NCBI RefSeq assembly: GCF_905171765.1
Contig: NC_053391.1
Span: forward strand, 151,223,917 to 151,287,916
DNA: 64,000 bases
Reading direction: 5' to 3'
Origin: Bufo bufo
Lineage: Eukaryota; Chordata; Amphibia; Anura; Bufonidae
Below, piece by piece: positions 53,102 to 62,791 of the stretch (positions are counted from its first letter, which is position 1; every line of letters begins with the position of its first letter). Position numbers and translations under genes: made by a program. A model generated the notes under the pieces. It did not search any database. It was given only the letters and a program-made list of their open reading frames with translations, and was not told the origin of the DNA.

Positions 53102-55354
53102 TCATATGAATAACCAAGGTTTGTACTCTACATTTAGGCCGTTCGGCTTAATAGATTGTAATTTAAAGATCCACTCGGATTCACGCTTTTTAAGCATTTT
53201 AATGCGGTTACCTCCTGTGCGTGGCAAGGGGACATGGTCTAGGATCATGAACTTGAGATCACTTTCCCCATGTCCCATATTCGCAAAGTGATGGGAGACT
53301 GGCAAATCTTTTCGCTTTTTTCGTATCGAAAAGCGATGCTGATTAAAGCGGGATTTGAAGTCACATGTGGTTTCACCTACATATAAAAGCTTGCAGGGAC
53401 ACCATAGAACATATATAACGTAACAAGAATCACAAGTTAAATAAAATTTAAGTGGATATGAAACTCCAGTGTTCGGATGGATGAAATCACGTCCCTTCAC
53501 CATGTACTTACAATTTACACAGTGAAGGCACGGATAACTGCCACACTTTTTGGGAGCTAAAAATGACTGATGTACACCTTTTTGCGAGCCTATGTCATTT
53601 TTGACTAGTTTATCCTTAAGATTACTAGCCCTCTTGTATGACATTATAGGTCTATTATTAAGTTCAGGGATATTTTTGTGTTCGGTGCCTAAAATTGGCC
53701 AGTGTTTATTGATAATTTTACCTACATGTGTACTGGCTTCACAAAAGGAGGAAACGAAGGGTATTTTTTGGGATTGGTCCCTCTTTGTACCATGAAAAAG
53801 ATCCCTTCTTTCTCTCTGGTTGATGCGGCTTAATTGTTGTTGTAGGACTGATACTGGATAATGTCTCTGTCTGAATGATTGTGTCATTTTGTTTAAAGTG
53901 CTGTCAAGCGTATTAGTATCACTTACTATCCTCTTGACTCTAGTAAATTGGCTATACGGTAGTGACCGCACCATCGTCCGAGGATGAGCACTGTCATACC
54001 TCAGGACGGTGTTGCGGTCAGTAGGCTTCGTATAGACCTCGGTTTTTAGCAATGTCCCAATACGTTTGATATTAACATCCAGAAAATGCAGCTCACTAGT
54101 GGAACTTTCCAAAGTGAACTGTATATCCGGAACCAAACTGTTCAAGTATGTATGAAACATGTGTAGTTCGGCAGCTGTGCCCGTCCAGATGACAAAAATA
54201 TCATCTATGTATCTCCACCACCTCAGCACATGGCTGAAGTGGTGGGACACATAGACGTACTGTTCCTCCAAATGAGAGACGACCATGTTGGCGTACGTGG
54301 GGGCCACATTCGTCCCCATGGCCGTCCCCCTGACCTGCATATAATAATCATCACCAAAAAGGAAATAATTATTATACAGGATCAGCCGTAACAATCCAAG
54401 AAAAAAAGTTTGAGCCTCAGTAGAATAGTTAGAATGTGCTAGGGCCGATTCTACCACTGCTAAACCGATGTTATGCTGTATAGAGGTATACAGACTGACG
54501 ATGTCGAAGGAGGCCAATATGGCGTCCTCTGGCATCGTCACGTCTGCTAACCTACTAAGAAAATCCGTAGTATCCTTAATGTAAGATTTAGATGTAATTA
54601 CATATTCCTGAAGAATTTTGTCTAGAAAAATAGATGCGTTGCTTAAGAGAGAGCCACGGCCAGAAACAATAGGTCTGCCGGGTGGGCACTGTAAACTTTT
54701 ATGGATCTTAGGTAACAAATAAAATAAAGGAGTAACTGGAAAATCTATAAGCAAAAACTCGTTCAGCTGTTCGTCAATCAGGCCTGTTTGTGTGTATGTA
54801 TGTAACAGCAATTTTAATTCCCGTTGGATATCAAATTTGGGGTCTCTTTGGAGTTTGACATATACTGCAGGGTCAGACAATTGGCGGGCTGCTTCTGCCA
54901 TGTACATAGAAGTGTCCATGACCACTACCGCACCACCCTTGTCAGCAGATTTGATGGTGAGGGAGTGGTCATGGATCAACTGATTTAATGCTTGCAATTC
55001 CTGTCTGGTCATATTCGGATGCTGAATGCGGTCACAGAGCCCTGATTGTTTTAGCTCCTGTATGTCTCGCAGTACTGCATCCGAAAATACATCAAAGGCT
55101 TTAGAGGATATTTGGGGGGAAAAATCCCTTTTGAGTTTTAACCCCCAATCAGATAGACATAATTCATGCATAGATTTAACAGCAGTACCATGAGTATCCT
55201 GAAAGTGAATTTTAAGTTTAATCAGTCGGAAAAAATATAGTAAATCAGCCTCCAACTCAAACCAGTTAATGGTACTAGAGGGACAAAAACTTAGACCCTT
55301 CTCTAATAATTGTAGTTGTACAGGTGTCAGAATATGTGAAGATATATTTACCAC
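53102..55354 (-). CDS. PLE2 reverse transcriptase / GIY-YIG endonuclease, full-length copy
   Basis: About 750 codons, uninterrupted. The open frame begins at a GTG (55,354) and is open still further upstream, overlapping the end of the N-terminal frame, so no clear ATG marks its start; a frameshift or internal initiation is possible. Blocks: SADKGGAVVVMD, FYLLPKIHKSL and PGRPIVSGRGSL, ASFDIVSLYTSI, GTAMGTNVAPTYANMV, the catalytic YIDD at about residues 382-385, and LHFLDVNIKRIG. C-terminal cysteine-rich segment YPCLHCVNCKYM and TCDSCYVIYVLWCPC, then YVGETTCDFKSRFNQHRF (about 658), the GIY-YIG-type nuclease, with the first motif degenerate (VIYVL). Resembles the Neptune/Poseidon-type Penelope elements. 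All blocks look intact. Confidence 0.92.
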   Translation of the reverse strand: MVNISSHILTPVQLQLLEKGLSFCPSSTINWFELEADLLYFFRLIKLKIHFQDTHGTAVKSMHELCLSDWGLKLKRDFSPQISSKAFDVFSDAVLRDIQELKQSGLCDRIQHPNMTRQELQALNQLIHDHSLTIKSADKGGAVVVMDTSMYMAEAARQLSDPAVYVKLQRDPKFDIQRELKLLLHTYTQTGLIDEQLNEFLLIDFPVTPLFYLLPKIHKSLQCPPGRPIVSGRGSLLSNASIFLDKILQEYVITSKSYIKDTTDFLSRLADVTMPEDAILASFDIVSLYTSIQHNIGLAVVESALAHSNYSTEAQTFFLGLLRLILYNNYFLFGDDYYMQVRGTAMGTNVAPTYANMVVSHLEEQYVYVSHHFSHVLRWWRYIDDIFVIWTGTAAELHMFHTYLNSLVPDIQFTLESSTSELHFLDVNIKRIGTLLKTEVYTKPTDRNTVLRYDSAHPRTMVRSLPYSQFTRVKRIVSDTNTLDSTLNKMTQSFRQRHYPVSVLQQQLSRINQRERRDLFHGTKRDQSQKIPFVSSFCEASTHVGKIINKHWPILGTEHKNIPELNNRPIMSYKRASNLKDKLVKNDIGSQKGVHQSFLAPKKCGSYPCLHCVNCKYMVKGRDFIHPNTGVSYPLKFYLTCDSCYVIYVLWCPCKLLYVGETTCDFKSRFNQHRFSIRKKRKDLPVSHHFANMGHGESDLKFMILDHVPLPRTGGNRIKMLKKRESEWIFKLQSIKPNGLNVEYKPWLFI

Positions 55355-55365
55355 AGTCTGTTCAG

Positions 55366-56109
55366 TCAGGCTTTGGTCTTTTTCTGACTCCTTGTTTTTA
55401 CGGTATCGGTGTCTGTTCCGACCGCCCCTTCTTGTGGCTTTCTTGCTGTGGTTGTAGGAAGTCCCAAAAAAGTAGCAGTGATGTTAGGGTCATCCTTCTT
55501 CTTTGGTCTTTTGGATCCTTGTATTTGATTGAATTGATTTCCGTCTGTCCAATTGTATACATGTCCCGTAGAATAATCTAATGTGTCCCGTTGCCATTTG
55601 GCTCTTTTAGTTTCCTGGATCTCATTTTTTAATTTGTTCAGGTGAGGTTGAAAATTTTTGATGTAATCATCAAAGTCCTGTGTAGACAAAATGGCCTTTA
55701 ATGTGGCCTCCTCCTCCATTTTGCTATTTGTTGTAGAAAGCAAATCTCTGCGCATAAATTCTATGTTGAGTAACATTAGATCCAACGCATACTTGTTGGA
55801 AATGTGCTCATATTTGGCGCGGAACTCCAGGTCATGTGAATGCATAGATGATCTTGGCTGTGTACGCATCCCTCTGGGTATGCGATTCGTTTTGACATAT
55901 TCTACCAAGGTTGTAGAATGTAATTCTAAGGTTAAGCATTTTTTCACATCACGCTCATACCTCTTTTTAATGTCCAGTATTGAAGGGACCGAGAGGAAGT
56001 CCACATTACCTCCACACGACTCCACAATCCTCTCCTTGTCAGCCTCAGTATATGAGAAAGTGGAAGGTGAAAGCTGGTTTAACAGCGGATCCATCTTGCT
56101 TGATAGCAT
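55366..56109 (-). CDS. PLE2 N-terminal open frame
   Basis: 247 codons from an ATG at 56,109, rich in charged residues and probably helical (DIKKRYERDVKKCLTLEL, IQETKRAKWQRDTLDY). The C-terminus is basic (KTRSQKKTKA). It precedes the reverse transcriptase frame in a different reading frame with overlap. In many Penelope elements the corresponding region is fused to the polymerase, so this may be one protein split by a frame change, or a true separate protein. No catalytic motif is visible. Confidence 0.75.
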   Translation of the reverse strand: MLSSKMDPLLNQLSPSTFSYTEADKERIVESCGGNVDFLSVPSILDIKKRYERDVKKCLTLELHSTTLVEYVKTNRIPRGMRTQPRSSMHSHDLEFRAKYEHISNKYALDLMLLNIEFMRRDLLSTTNSKMEEEATLKAILSTQDFDDYIKNFQPHLNKLKNEIQETKRAKWQRDTLDYSTGHVYNWTDGNQFNQIQGSKRPKKKDDPNITATFLGLPTTTARKPQEGAVGTDTDTVKTRSQKKTKA

Positions 56110-56162
56110 AAGACGATAGTAACACTGTTGTAATTAGAGGGTGCCAGCTCCTGTGGTATGTT

Positions 56163-56586
56163 GAGAATGATGCAAATTCAGGGCAGCACACCTAGTAAAA
56201 AATGCTGGGTGCCAGCGGTGTCGACACTAGGTCCAAAAGTGTCAAATAGACAAAGAAATAAGTACACCGCAGCACATCCGTCTGGTGAAAAGTGGTGGGA
56301 TCCTTTATTCACCCAGGTAGCGACGTTTCGGTCCGCTTACTGGGACCATTTTCAAGCAATGCATACATTACAATTGTGGGTTTTTATGTGGTCATCTCAA
56401 TTTACATACATAAGTGGTACTTAAACAAAATAGTGCAAATAAAATACAATACATTTTGAGTACATACATCCGAACATCATATAAGAGAGACAATGCAGTC
56501 AAATGCATGAATACATGTAGTTCAGATATAGGAAACCATCAGTGCATAAAATATATACTTATAACACTAAAGTGATGATCAGAATT
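56163..56586 (-). repeat. PLE2 terminal repeat, middle (5' of minus copy)
   Basis: 424 bp, reverse complement of 59,313-59,736. Ends at the exact head-to-head junction 56,586/56,587. It contains the hammerhead-like core at 56,317-56,356 (minus strand). It would serve as promoter region of the minus copy. Confidence 0.88.
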
Positions 56587-58631
56587 GGGGGTTAAAACTC
56601 AAAAGGGATTTTTCCCCCCAAATATCCTCTAAAGCCTTTGATGTATTTTCGGATGCAATACTGCGAGACATACAGGAGCTAAAACAATCAGGGCTCTGTG
56701 ACCGCATTCAGCATCCGAATATGACCAGACAGGAATTGCAAGCATTAAATCAGTTGATCCATGACCACTCCCTCACCATCAAATCTGCTGACAAGGGTGG
56801 TGCGGTAGTGGTCATGGACACTTCTATGTACATGGCAGAAGCAGCCCGCCAATTGTCTGACCCTGCAGTATATGTCAAACTCCAAAGAGACCCCAAATTT
56901 GATATCCAACGGGAATTAAAATTGCTGTTACATACATACACACAAACAGGCCTGATTGACGAACAGCTGAACGAGTTTTTGCTTATAGATTTTCCAGTTA
57001 CTCCTTTATTTTATTTGTTACCTAAGATCCATAAAAGTTTACAGTGCCCACCCGGCAGACCTATTGTTTCTGGCCGTGGCTCTCTCTTAAGCAACGCATC
57101 TATTTTTCTAGACAAAATTCTTCAGGAATATGTAATTACATCTAAATCTTACATTAAGGATACTACGGATTTTCTTAGTAGGTTAGCAGACGTGACGATG
57201 CCGGAGGACGCCATATTGGCCTCCTTCGACATCGTCAGTCTGTATACCTCTATACAGCATAACATCGGTTTAGCAGTGGTAGAATCGGCCCTAGCACATT
57301 CTAACTATTCTACTGAGGCTCAAACTTTTTTTCTTGGATTGTTACGGCTGATCCTGTATAATAATTATTTCCTTTTTGGTGATGATTATTATATGCAGGT
57401 CAGGGGGACGGCCATGGGGACGAATGTGGCCCCCACGTACGCCAACATGGTCGTCTCTCATTTGGAGGAACAGTACGTCTATGTGTCCCACCACTTCAGC
57501 CATGTGCTGAGGTGGTGGAGATACATAGATGATATTTTTGTCATCTGGACGGGCACAGCTGCCGAACTACACATGTTTCATACATACTTGAACAGTTTGG
57601 TTCCGGATATACAGTTCACTTTGGAAAGTTCCACTAGTGAGCTGCATTTTCTGGATGTTAATATCAAACGTATTGGGACATTGCTAAAAACCGAGGTCTA
57701 TACGAAGCCTACTGACCGCAACACCGTCCTGAGGTATGACAGTGCTCATCCTCGGACGATGGTGCGGTCACTACCGTATAGCCAATTTACTAGAGTCAAG
57801 AGGATAGTAAGTGATACTAATACGCTTGACAGCACTTTAAACAAAATGACACAATCATTCAGACAGAGACATTATCCAGTATCAGTCCTACAACAACAAT
57901 TAAGCCGCATCAACCAGAGAGAAAGAAGGGATCTTTTTCATGGTACAAAGAGGGACCAATCCCAAAAAATACCCTTCGTTTCCACCTTTTGTGAAGCCAG
58001 TACACATGTAGGTAAAATTATCAATAAACACTGGCCAATTTTAGGCACCGAACACAAAAATATCCCTGAACTTAATAATAGACCTATAATGTCATACAAG
58101 AGGGCTAGTAATCTTAAGGATAAACTAGTCAAAAATGACATAGGCTCGCAAAAAGGTGTACATCAGTCATTTTTAGCTCCCAAAAAGTGTGGCAGTTATC
58201 CGTGCCTTCACTGTGTAAATTGTAAGTACATGGTGAAGGGACGTGATTTCATCCATCCGAACACTGGAGTTTCATATCCACTTAAATTTTATTTAACTTG
58301 TGATTCTTGTTACGTTATATATGTTCTATGGTGTCCCTGCAAGCTTTTATATGTAGGTGAAACCACATGTGACTTCAAATCCCGCTTTAATCAGCATCGC
58401 TTTTCGATACGAAAAAAGCGAAAAGATTTGCCAGTCTCCCATCACTTTGCGAATATGGGACATGGGGAAAGTGATCTCAAGTTCATGATCCTAGACCATG
58501 TCCCCTTGCCACGCACAGGAGGTAACCGCATTAAAATGCTTAAAAAGCGTGAATCTGAGTGGATCTTTAAATTACAATCTATTAAGCCGAACGGCCTAAA
58601 TGTAGAGTACAAACCTTGGTTATTCATATGA
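56586..58631 (+). CDS. PLE2 reverse transcriptase / endonuclease, 5'-truncated copy
   Basis: Open from the junction (56,586) to the stop at 58,631; first ATG at 56,721 gives 636 residues. From the junction onward it is almost residue for residue the same as the minus copy, with differences such as S to T in PFVSTFCEAS and V to I upstream of the ATG. The polymerase YIDD and the YVGETT nuclease block are present. The region before the junction, including the N-terminal frame and 5' terminal repeat, is absent, so it lacks its own promoter. Confidence 0.9.
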   Translation, partial: WGLKLKRDFSPQISSKAFDVFSDAILRDIQELKQSGLCDRIQHPNMTRQELQALNQLIHDHSLTIKSADKGGAVVVMDTSMYMAEAARQLSDPAVYVKLQRDPKFDIQRELKLLLHTYTQTGLIDEQLNEFLLIDFPVTPLFYLLPKIHKSLQCPPGRPIVSGRGSLLSNASIFLDKILQEYVITSKSYIKDTTDFLSRLADVTMPEDAILASFDIVSLYTSIQHNIGLAVVESALAHSNYSTEAQTFFLGLLRLILYNNYFLFGDDYYMQVRGTAMGTNVAPTYANMVVSHLEEQYVYVSHHFSHVLRWWRYIDDIFVIWTGTAAELHMFHTYLNSLVPDIQFTLESSTSELHFLDVNIKRIGTLLKTEVYTKPTDRNTVLRYDSAHPRTMVRSLPYSQFTRVKRIVSDTNTLDSTLNKMTQSFRQRHYPVSVLQQQLSRINQRERRDLFHGTKRDQSQKIPFVSTFCEASTHVGKIINKHWPILGTEHKNIPELNNRPIMSYKRASNLKDKLVKNDIGSQKGVHQSFLAPKKCGSYPCLHCVNCKYMVKGRDFIHPNTGVSYPLKFYLTCDSCYVIYVLWCPCKLLYVGETTCDFKSRFNQHRFSIRKKRKDLPVSHHFANMGHGESDLKFMILDHVPLPRTGGNRIKMLKKRESEWIFKLQSIKPNGLNVEYKPWLFI

Positions 58632-59312
58632 TGACACGTTCTTGTATCCTTGTCGATCCCAGTAATGAGAAATTTGTTATGTTTTTAACCAAAATATATT
58701 TGGATAATATATATTTTTTTTATTATTCACATTTTTCACTTTTTTATTCCACATATAGGACCTATGGATGGAAGGGTTCAGCTCAGCAGGAGGACAGATG
58801 TTCTGGATATGCGCGGTTCATCCCGGACTACATTGCATTTTCTTTTGTAATCACATGAATGCGTCTTTCGTATGCGTTTTCCTCTTTTGTTATGGTCAAT
58901 TCTGGAAGTCTTTTGCCCGGTAAGGGTTAATGTAGGGAATGTTAGGGCATCAGCAGATGCTGTCCCCTCCTCCCTCATTTACATAACCCGAGTGATAGTG
59001 CATCGCTTGATAGCACATCACCCAATCCTGTACCCTGGGAAAAGCCTCCTGAATGACATTTGACCTTAGATGCTACTTTGTATTGATATCGTAACACCTT
59101 GTTTATGGTGCCGGTGACGCGGCGATCATGTGACACACCATTGTGAACACGTGACCGCCTTTTCAACGACGTCACGGACATGCGCAAATCTAGTTCCGGG
59201 ACGCCGCATCCACGAGACACAGCACGGAACCCTGTGTCCACCTGTAACCTGAGCTTGCCCGATTCCATACCAGGCCCTCCTACAACGTCACATTTACAGG
59301 TGACAATTATTT
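58632..59312 (+). other. PLE2 3' untranslated region, plus copy
   Basis: Mirror of 52,421-53,101 with few differences. No gene. Confidence 0.75.
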
Positions 59313-59736
59313 AATTCTGATCATCACTTTAGTGTTATAAGTATATATTTTATGCACTGATGGTTTCCTATATCTGAACTACATGTATTCATGCATTTGA
59401 CTGCATTGTCTCTCTTATATGATGTTCGGATGTATGTACTCAAAATGTATTGTATTTTATTTGCACTATTTTGTTTAAGTACCACTTATGTATGTAAATT
59501 GAGATGACCACATAAAAACCCACAATTGTAATGTATGCATTGCTTGAAAATGGTCCCAGTAAGCGGACCGAAACGTCGCTACCTGGGTGAATAAAGGATC
59601 CCACCACTTTTCACCAGACGGATGTGCTGCGGTGTACTTATTTCTTTGTCTATTTGACACTTTTGGACCTAGTGTCGACACCGCTGGCACCCAGCATTTT
59701 TTACTAGGTGTGCTGCCCTGAATTTGCATCATTCTC
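59313..59736 (+). repeat. PLE2 terminal repeat, right
   Basis: 424 bp; a hammerhead-like core at 59,543-59,580 (CTTGAAAA, stem GGTCC/GGACC, GAAAC, then ACGTC). Ends at the TA array. Confidence 0.88.

Positions 59737-59759
<23 letters not shown>
59736..59759. repeat. TA microsatellite at the right edge of PLE2
   Basis: TA run continuing into a short TG run (59,760-59,768). Confidence 0.9.
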
Positions 59760-59767
<8 letters not shown>

Positions 59768-59852
59768 TTGTATATACATAAACTGCAATCATCATTCTGT
59801 ATTCCAGTAAAAGGCCCCGTACATCATTACATTAGATACATCCCCCACTTAA

Positions 59853-60930
59853 CTCCTTAACGTCAGATCTGGACGTGACTTAAAGCCCAGTGACGTAAAT
59901 GTACTGCATGGTGACAGGGTGGGCTCAGGAGCTGCACCCACTCGATCGGGGGCAGTGGTCCAACAGTCACTGATTGCCGGACCCCTGCTGTATGCGCTGG
60001 CATCAGTAAAATCACTGATGCCGGCGCATTAACCCCTGCACGACCGTGGTCAGGGCTGACCGCGGATCGTTCGAAATTCAGATATGTGCAGAGTGTTCAT
60101 CGGGTCCCCACGCTGCTATGACAGGGACCCAATGGCAGGGAAGGTAGCCCGATGGGAGGGCCTGTGAGATCCAGCCCCCAGTATTACACCAGTAATACAC
60201 TTACAGCCAGAGCATTAGAATACAAAAGTATTGTAATGCATAGTAAAGGGGATCAGACACACAAAAGTTGAAGTCCCAGAGGGGGACAAAAAATAAACTG
60301 AAAAAAATAGTTATAAAAATAAAGCATTCGAAAAAAAATTAAAAATTCAAGTACAAAAAAAAATAAAATCCTTTCCCCAAAATAAATTTAAATAAAAATT
60401 GGAAAAAATAGTGAAAAAAAGACACATTAAGAATCGCTGCGTCTGTATTGACCAGCTCTATAAAAATATCACATGACCTAACCCCTCAGGTGAACACCGT
60501 AAAAAATAAAAAAAATAAAAAGTGTGCTAAATAAACAATTTTTTTGGCACATTACATTACTAAAAGTGCAACACCGAGCAGTCAAAAAGGCGTATGACCC
60601 CCCAAATAGTACCAATCTAAATTCTGCAAATAATGAGCCCCTACTTAAACAATCACCCAAAAAATAAAGCAAATATGGCTCTCAGAATATGGAGATACTA
60701 AAACATGATTTTTTGGGTTCAAAAATGTTATTATTGTGTAATACAAAAATGGCAAAAAAAATATACCTAATAGGTATCGCCACGTCCATAATAACCAGCT
60801 GTATAAAAATATCACATGACCTAACCCCTCAGGTGAACACAGTAAAAAACTATGTAAAAAAATCCATATTTTGTCACCTAACATCACAAAAAGCGTAATA
60901 CCAATAGATCAAATTTTTGGTAATTAATAT
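59853..60930. mobile_element. Possible piggyBac-like non-autonomous remnant
   Basis: Begins after TTAA (59,849-59,852) with CTCCTTAACG, which recalls the CCCCTTAAGG end of the piggyBac element at 24,514. No right terminus was found. Inside, a stretch with ATATCACATGACCTAACCCC occurs twice (about 60,468 and 60,812), roughly 345 bp apart. No transposase. The stretch from 59,769 to 59,852 and that from 60,930 to 61,054 show nothing recognisable. Confidence 0.4.
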
Positions 60931-61529
60931 ATCTTTTTTTTAAATAACAATGAAATTTGGTGACTGAATTTTATCAATGTCATGAAATACAGTATGTGAC
61001 GAGAAAACAATCTCAGAATGGCCTGGATAAGTAAAAGCGTTTTAAAGTTACTACTAGGGTTGAGCGAACCTGAACTGTAAAGTTCGGGTTCGTATCGAAC
61101 TTTAGGATTTTTGGACCCCGGACCCGAACCCGAACATTTCCGTAAAAGTTCGGGTTCGGGTTCGGTGTTCGGCAGTTTCTTGGCGCTTTTTGAAAGGCTG
61201 CACAGCAGCCAATCAACAAGCGTCATACTACTTGCCCCAAGAGGCCATCACAGCCATGCCTACTAATGGCATGGCTGTGATTGGCCAGAGCAGCATGTGA
61301 CCCAGGCTCTATATAAGCTTGAGTCACATAGCGCTGCACGTCACTCTGCTGTTACAAGTGTAGGGAGAGGATGCTGCTGGACTTCAGGGAGAGAATAGGA
61401 GAGAATCTAACTCAGCGATCTACAGACAAATAGTTGTGTGGGTGTAGGGCACTATCGTTTTAACCTGCCCTGAGTTCAGTGACCAAAAAATACAAACTTT
61501 TAGAATTCTGTTAGTTAGATGGGTGGCGG

Positions 61530-62760
61530 TGGCAGCCATTTTATGGATGCTCAGTGCACCAGCACTGCATTTGAGCTTTTGGGACATTGCAAATAACCAT
61601 TTTTTTGGGGCAAACTACAACATCTGGATTAGTCAGTGTGCAATTTAAGGTAGAAATACACCCATCATTTTCTGGGGTTTGAAAAACACACTTTTTTTTT
61701 TCTTTCAAAAAACAGTATTTTCCAGATCTGCAAGTGTTAAATTCAAGTTTAATATATACAGCTTTCATATTCTATTAGCAAAAAAAGACTTTTTTTGCAA
61801 TCTACAACATCTGTATTAGTCAGTGTGCAATTTAAGGTAGAAATACACCGATCATTTTGTGGGGTTTGAAAAACACACTCTTTTGACAAAAAACACTATT
61901 TTCAGGCCTTGCAGCATCAGCACGTGTGAAATTACAGGCTTATATACTGCTGTCAAATTCAGTTTTTAAACAAACACTCATTTGGGCACAAAAAATTGAG
62001 TTGGCAGGCTTTGATGCAGATGTCATTGTGAGATACACCCTTAATACATTTGGGTTACATTCAGAGATTTTAAATACCTCCATTTAGTGCACCAATATTG
62101 AATTCAGGCCTACACTGGTTCAGGCCCTGTGAGATACCCCCTCTACATACAGGGGTTTGAATTAGGCATTTGAAATACAGCCATTTGAAATACAGCCTTT
62201 TTGTGCAAATATATATTTACTTCAGGCCTACAGAGGTTCAGGCCCTCTGAGATACTACCTCTACATACAGGGGTTTGAATTATTGGGTATTTGAAATACA
62301 GCCATTTGAAATACAGCCTTTTTGTGCAAAGATATATTTACTGCAGGCCTACAGAGGTTCAGGCCCTGTGAGATACTACCGCTACATACAGGGGTTTAAA
62401 TTATGCATTTGAAATACAGCCATTTGAAATACAGCCATTTTGTGCAAAGATATATTTACTTCAGGCCTGCAGTAGTTCAGGCCCTGTAAGATACCACCTC
62501 TAAATGCAGGGGTTTGAATTAGGCATTTGAAATACAGCCATTTGAAATACAGCCATTTTGTGCAAAGATATATTTACTGCAGGCCTACACTGGTTTAGGC
62601 CCTGTGAGATACTACCTCTACATACAGGGGTTTGAATTAGGCATTTGAAATACAGCCATTTTGGGCAAAAAAATCTTTTATTGAGGCCTAGTCTGGTTCA
62701 GGCCGTGTGAGATACACCCTTTACATACTGTCGTTCTATTACACTATTAATTAAACACCC
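61530..62760 (+). repeat. hAT 5' region with tandem units of about 120 bp
   Basis: CAGGGGTTTGAATT recurs at about 62,150, 62,270, 62,390, 62,508 and 62,628, with GAAATACAGCCATTTGAAAT between. Upstream, a related looser repeat (ACAACATCTG ... CAATTTAAGGTAGAAATACA) occurs twice near 61,617 and 61,803. Comparable arrays of different sequence sit in the same place in the copies at 7,740 and 19,112. Confidence 0.85.
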
Positions 62761-62791
62761 ATTTAGGGCAAGATCCTAAATTAAAAAAAAT

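Larger units (their letters stand above)
52087..59736. mobile_element. PLE2: head-to-head Penelope-like unit
   Basis: A minus-strand Penelope-like copy (52,087-56,586) is joined to a plus-strand copy (56,587-59,736) that lacks its 5' part. The inverted arms 52,087-55,146 and 56,587-59,646 are about 3.06 kb and nearly identical. The 1.44-kb centre holds the 5' end of the minus copy. Terminal-repeat sequences occur three times: 52,087-52,420 (shortened), 56,163-56,586 and 59,313-59,736 (both 424 bp). TA arrays border both outer ends. Inverted partial copies are known for this class, so the whole may come from one insertion event. Confidence 0.93.

Noticed and set aside
55691..56119. 142-codon plus-strand frame opposite the PLE2 N-terminal frame
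   Set aside because: Antisense shadow; the minus-strand frame fits the element structure.
58975..59268. 97-codon frame conserved in both PLE2 arms as a gene
   Set aside because: Its conservation only reflects the near-identical inverted arms and it lies in the 3' untranslated region.
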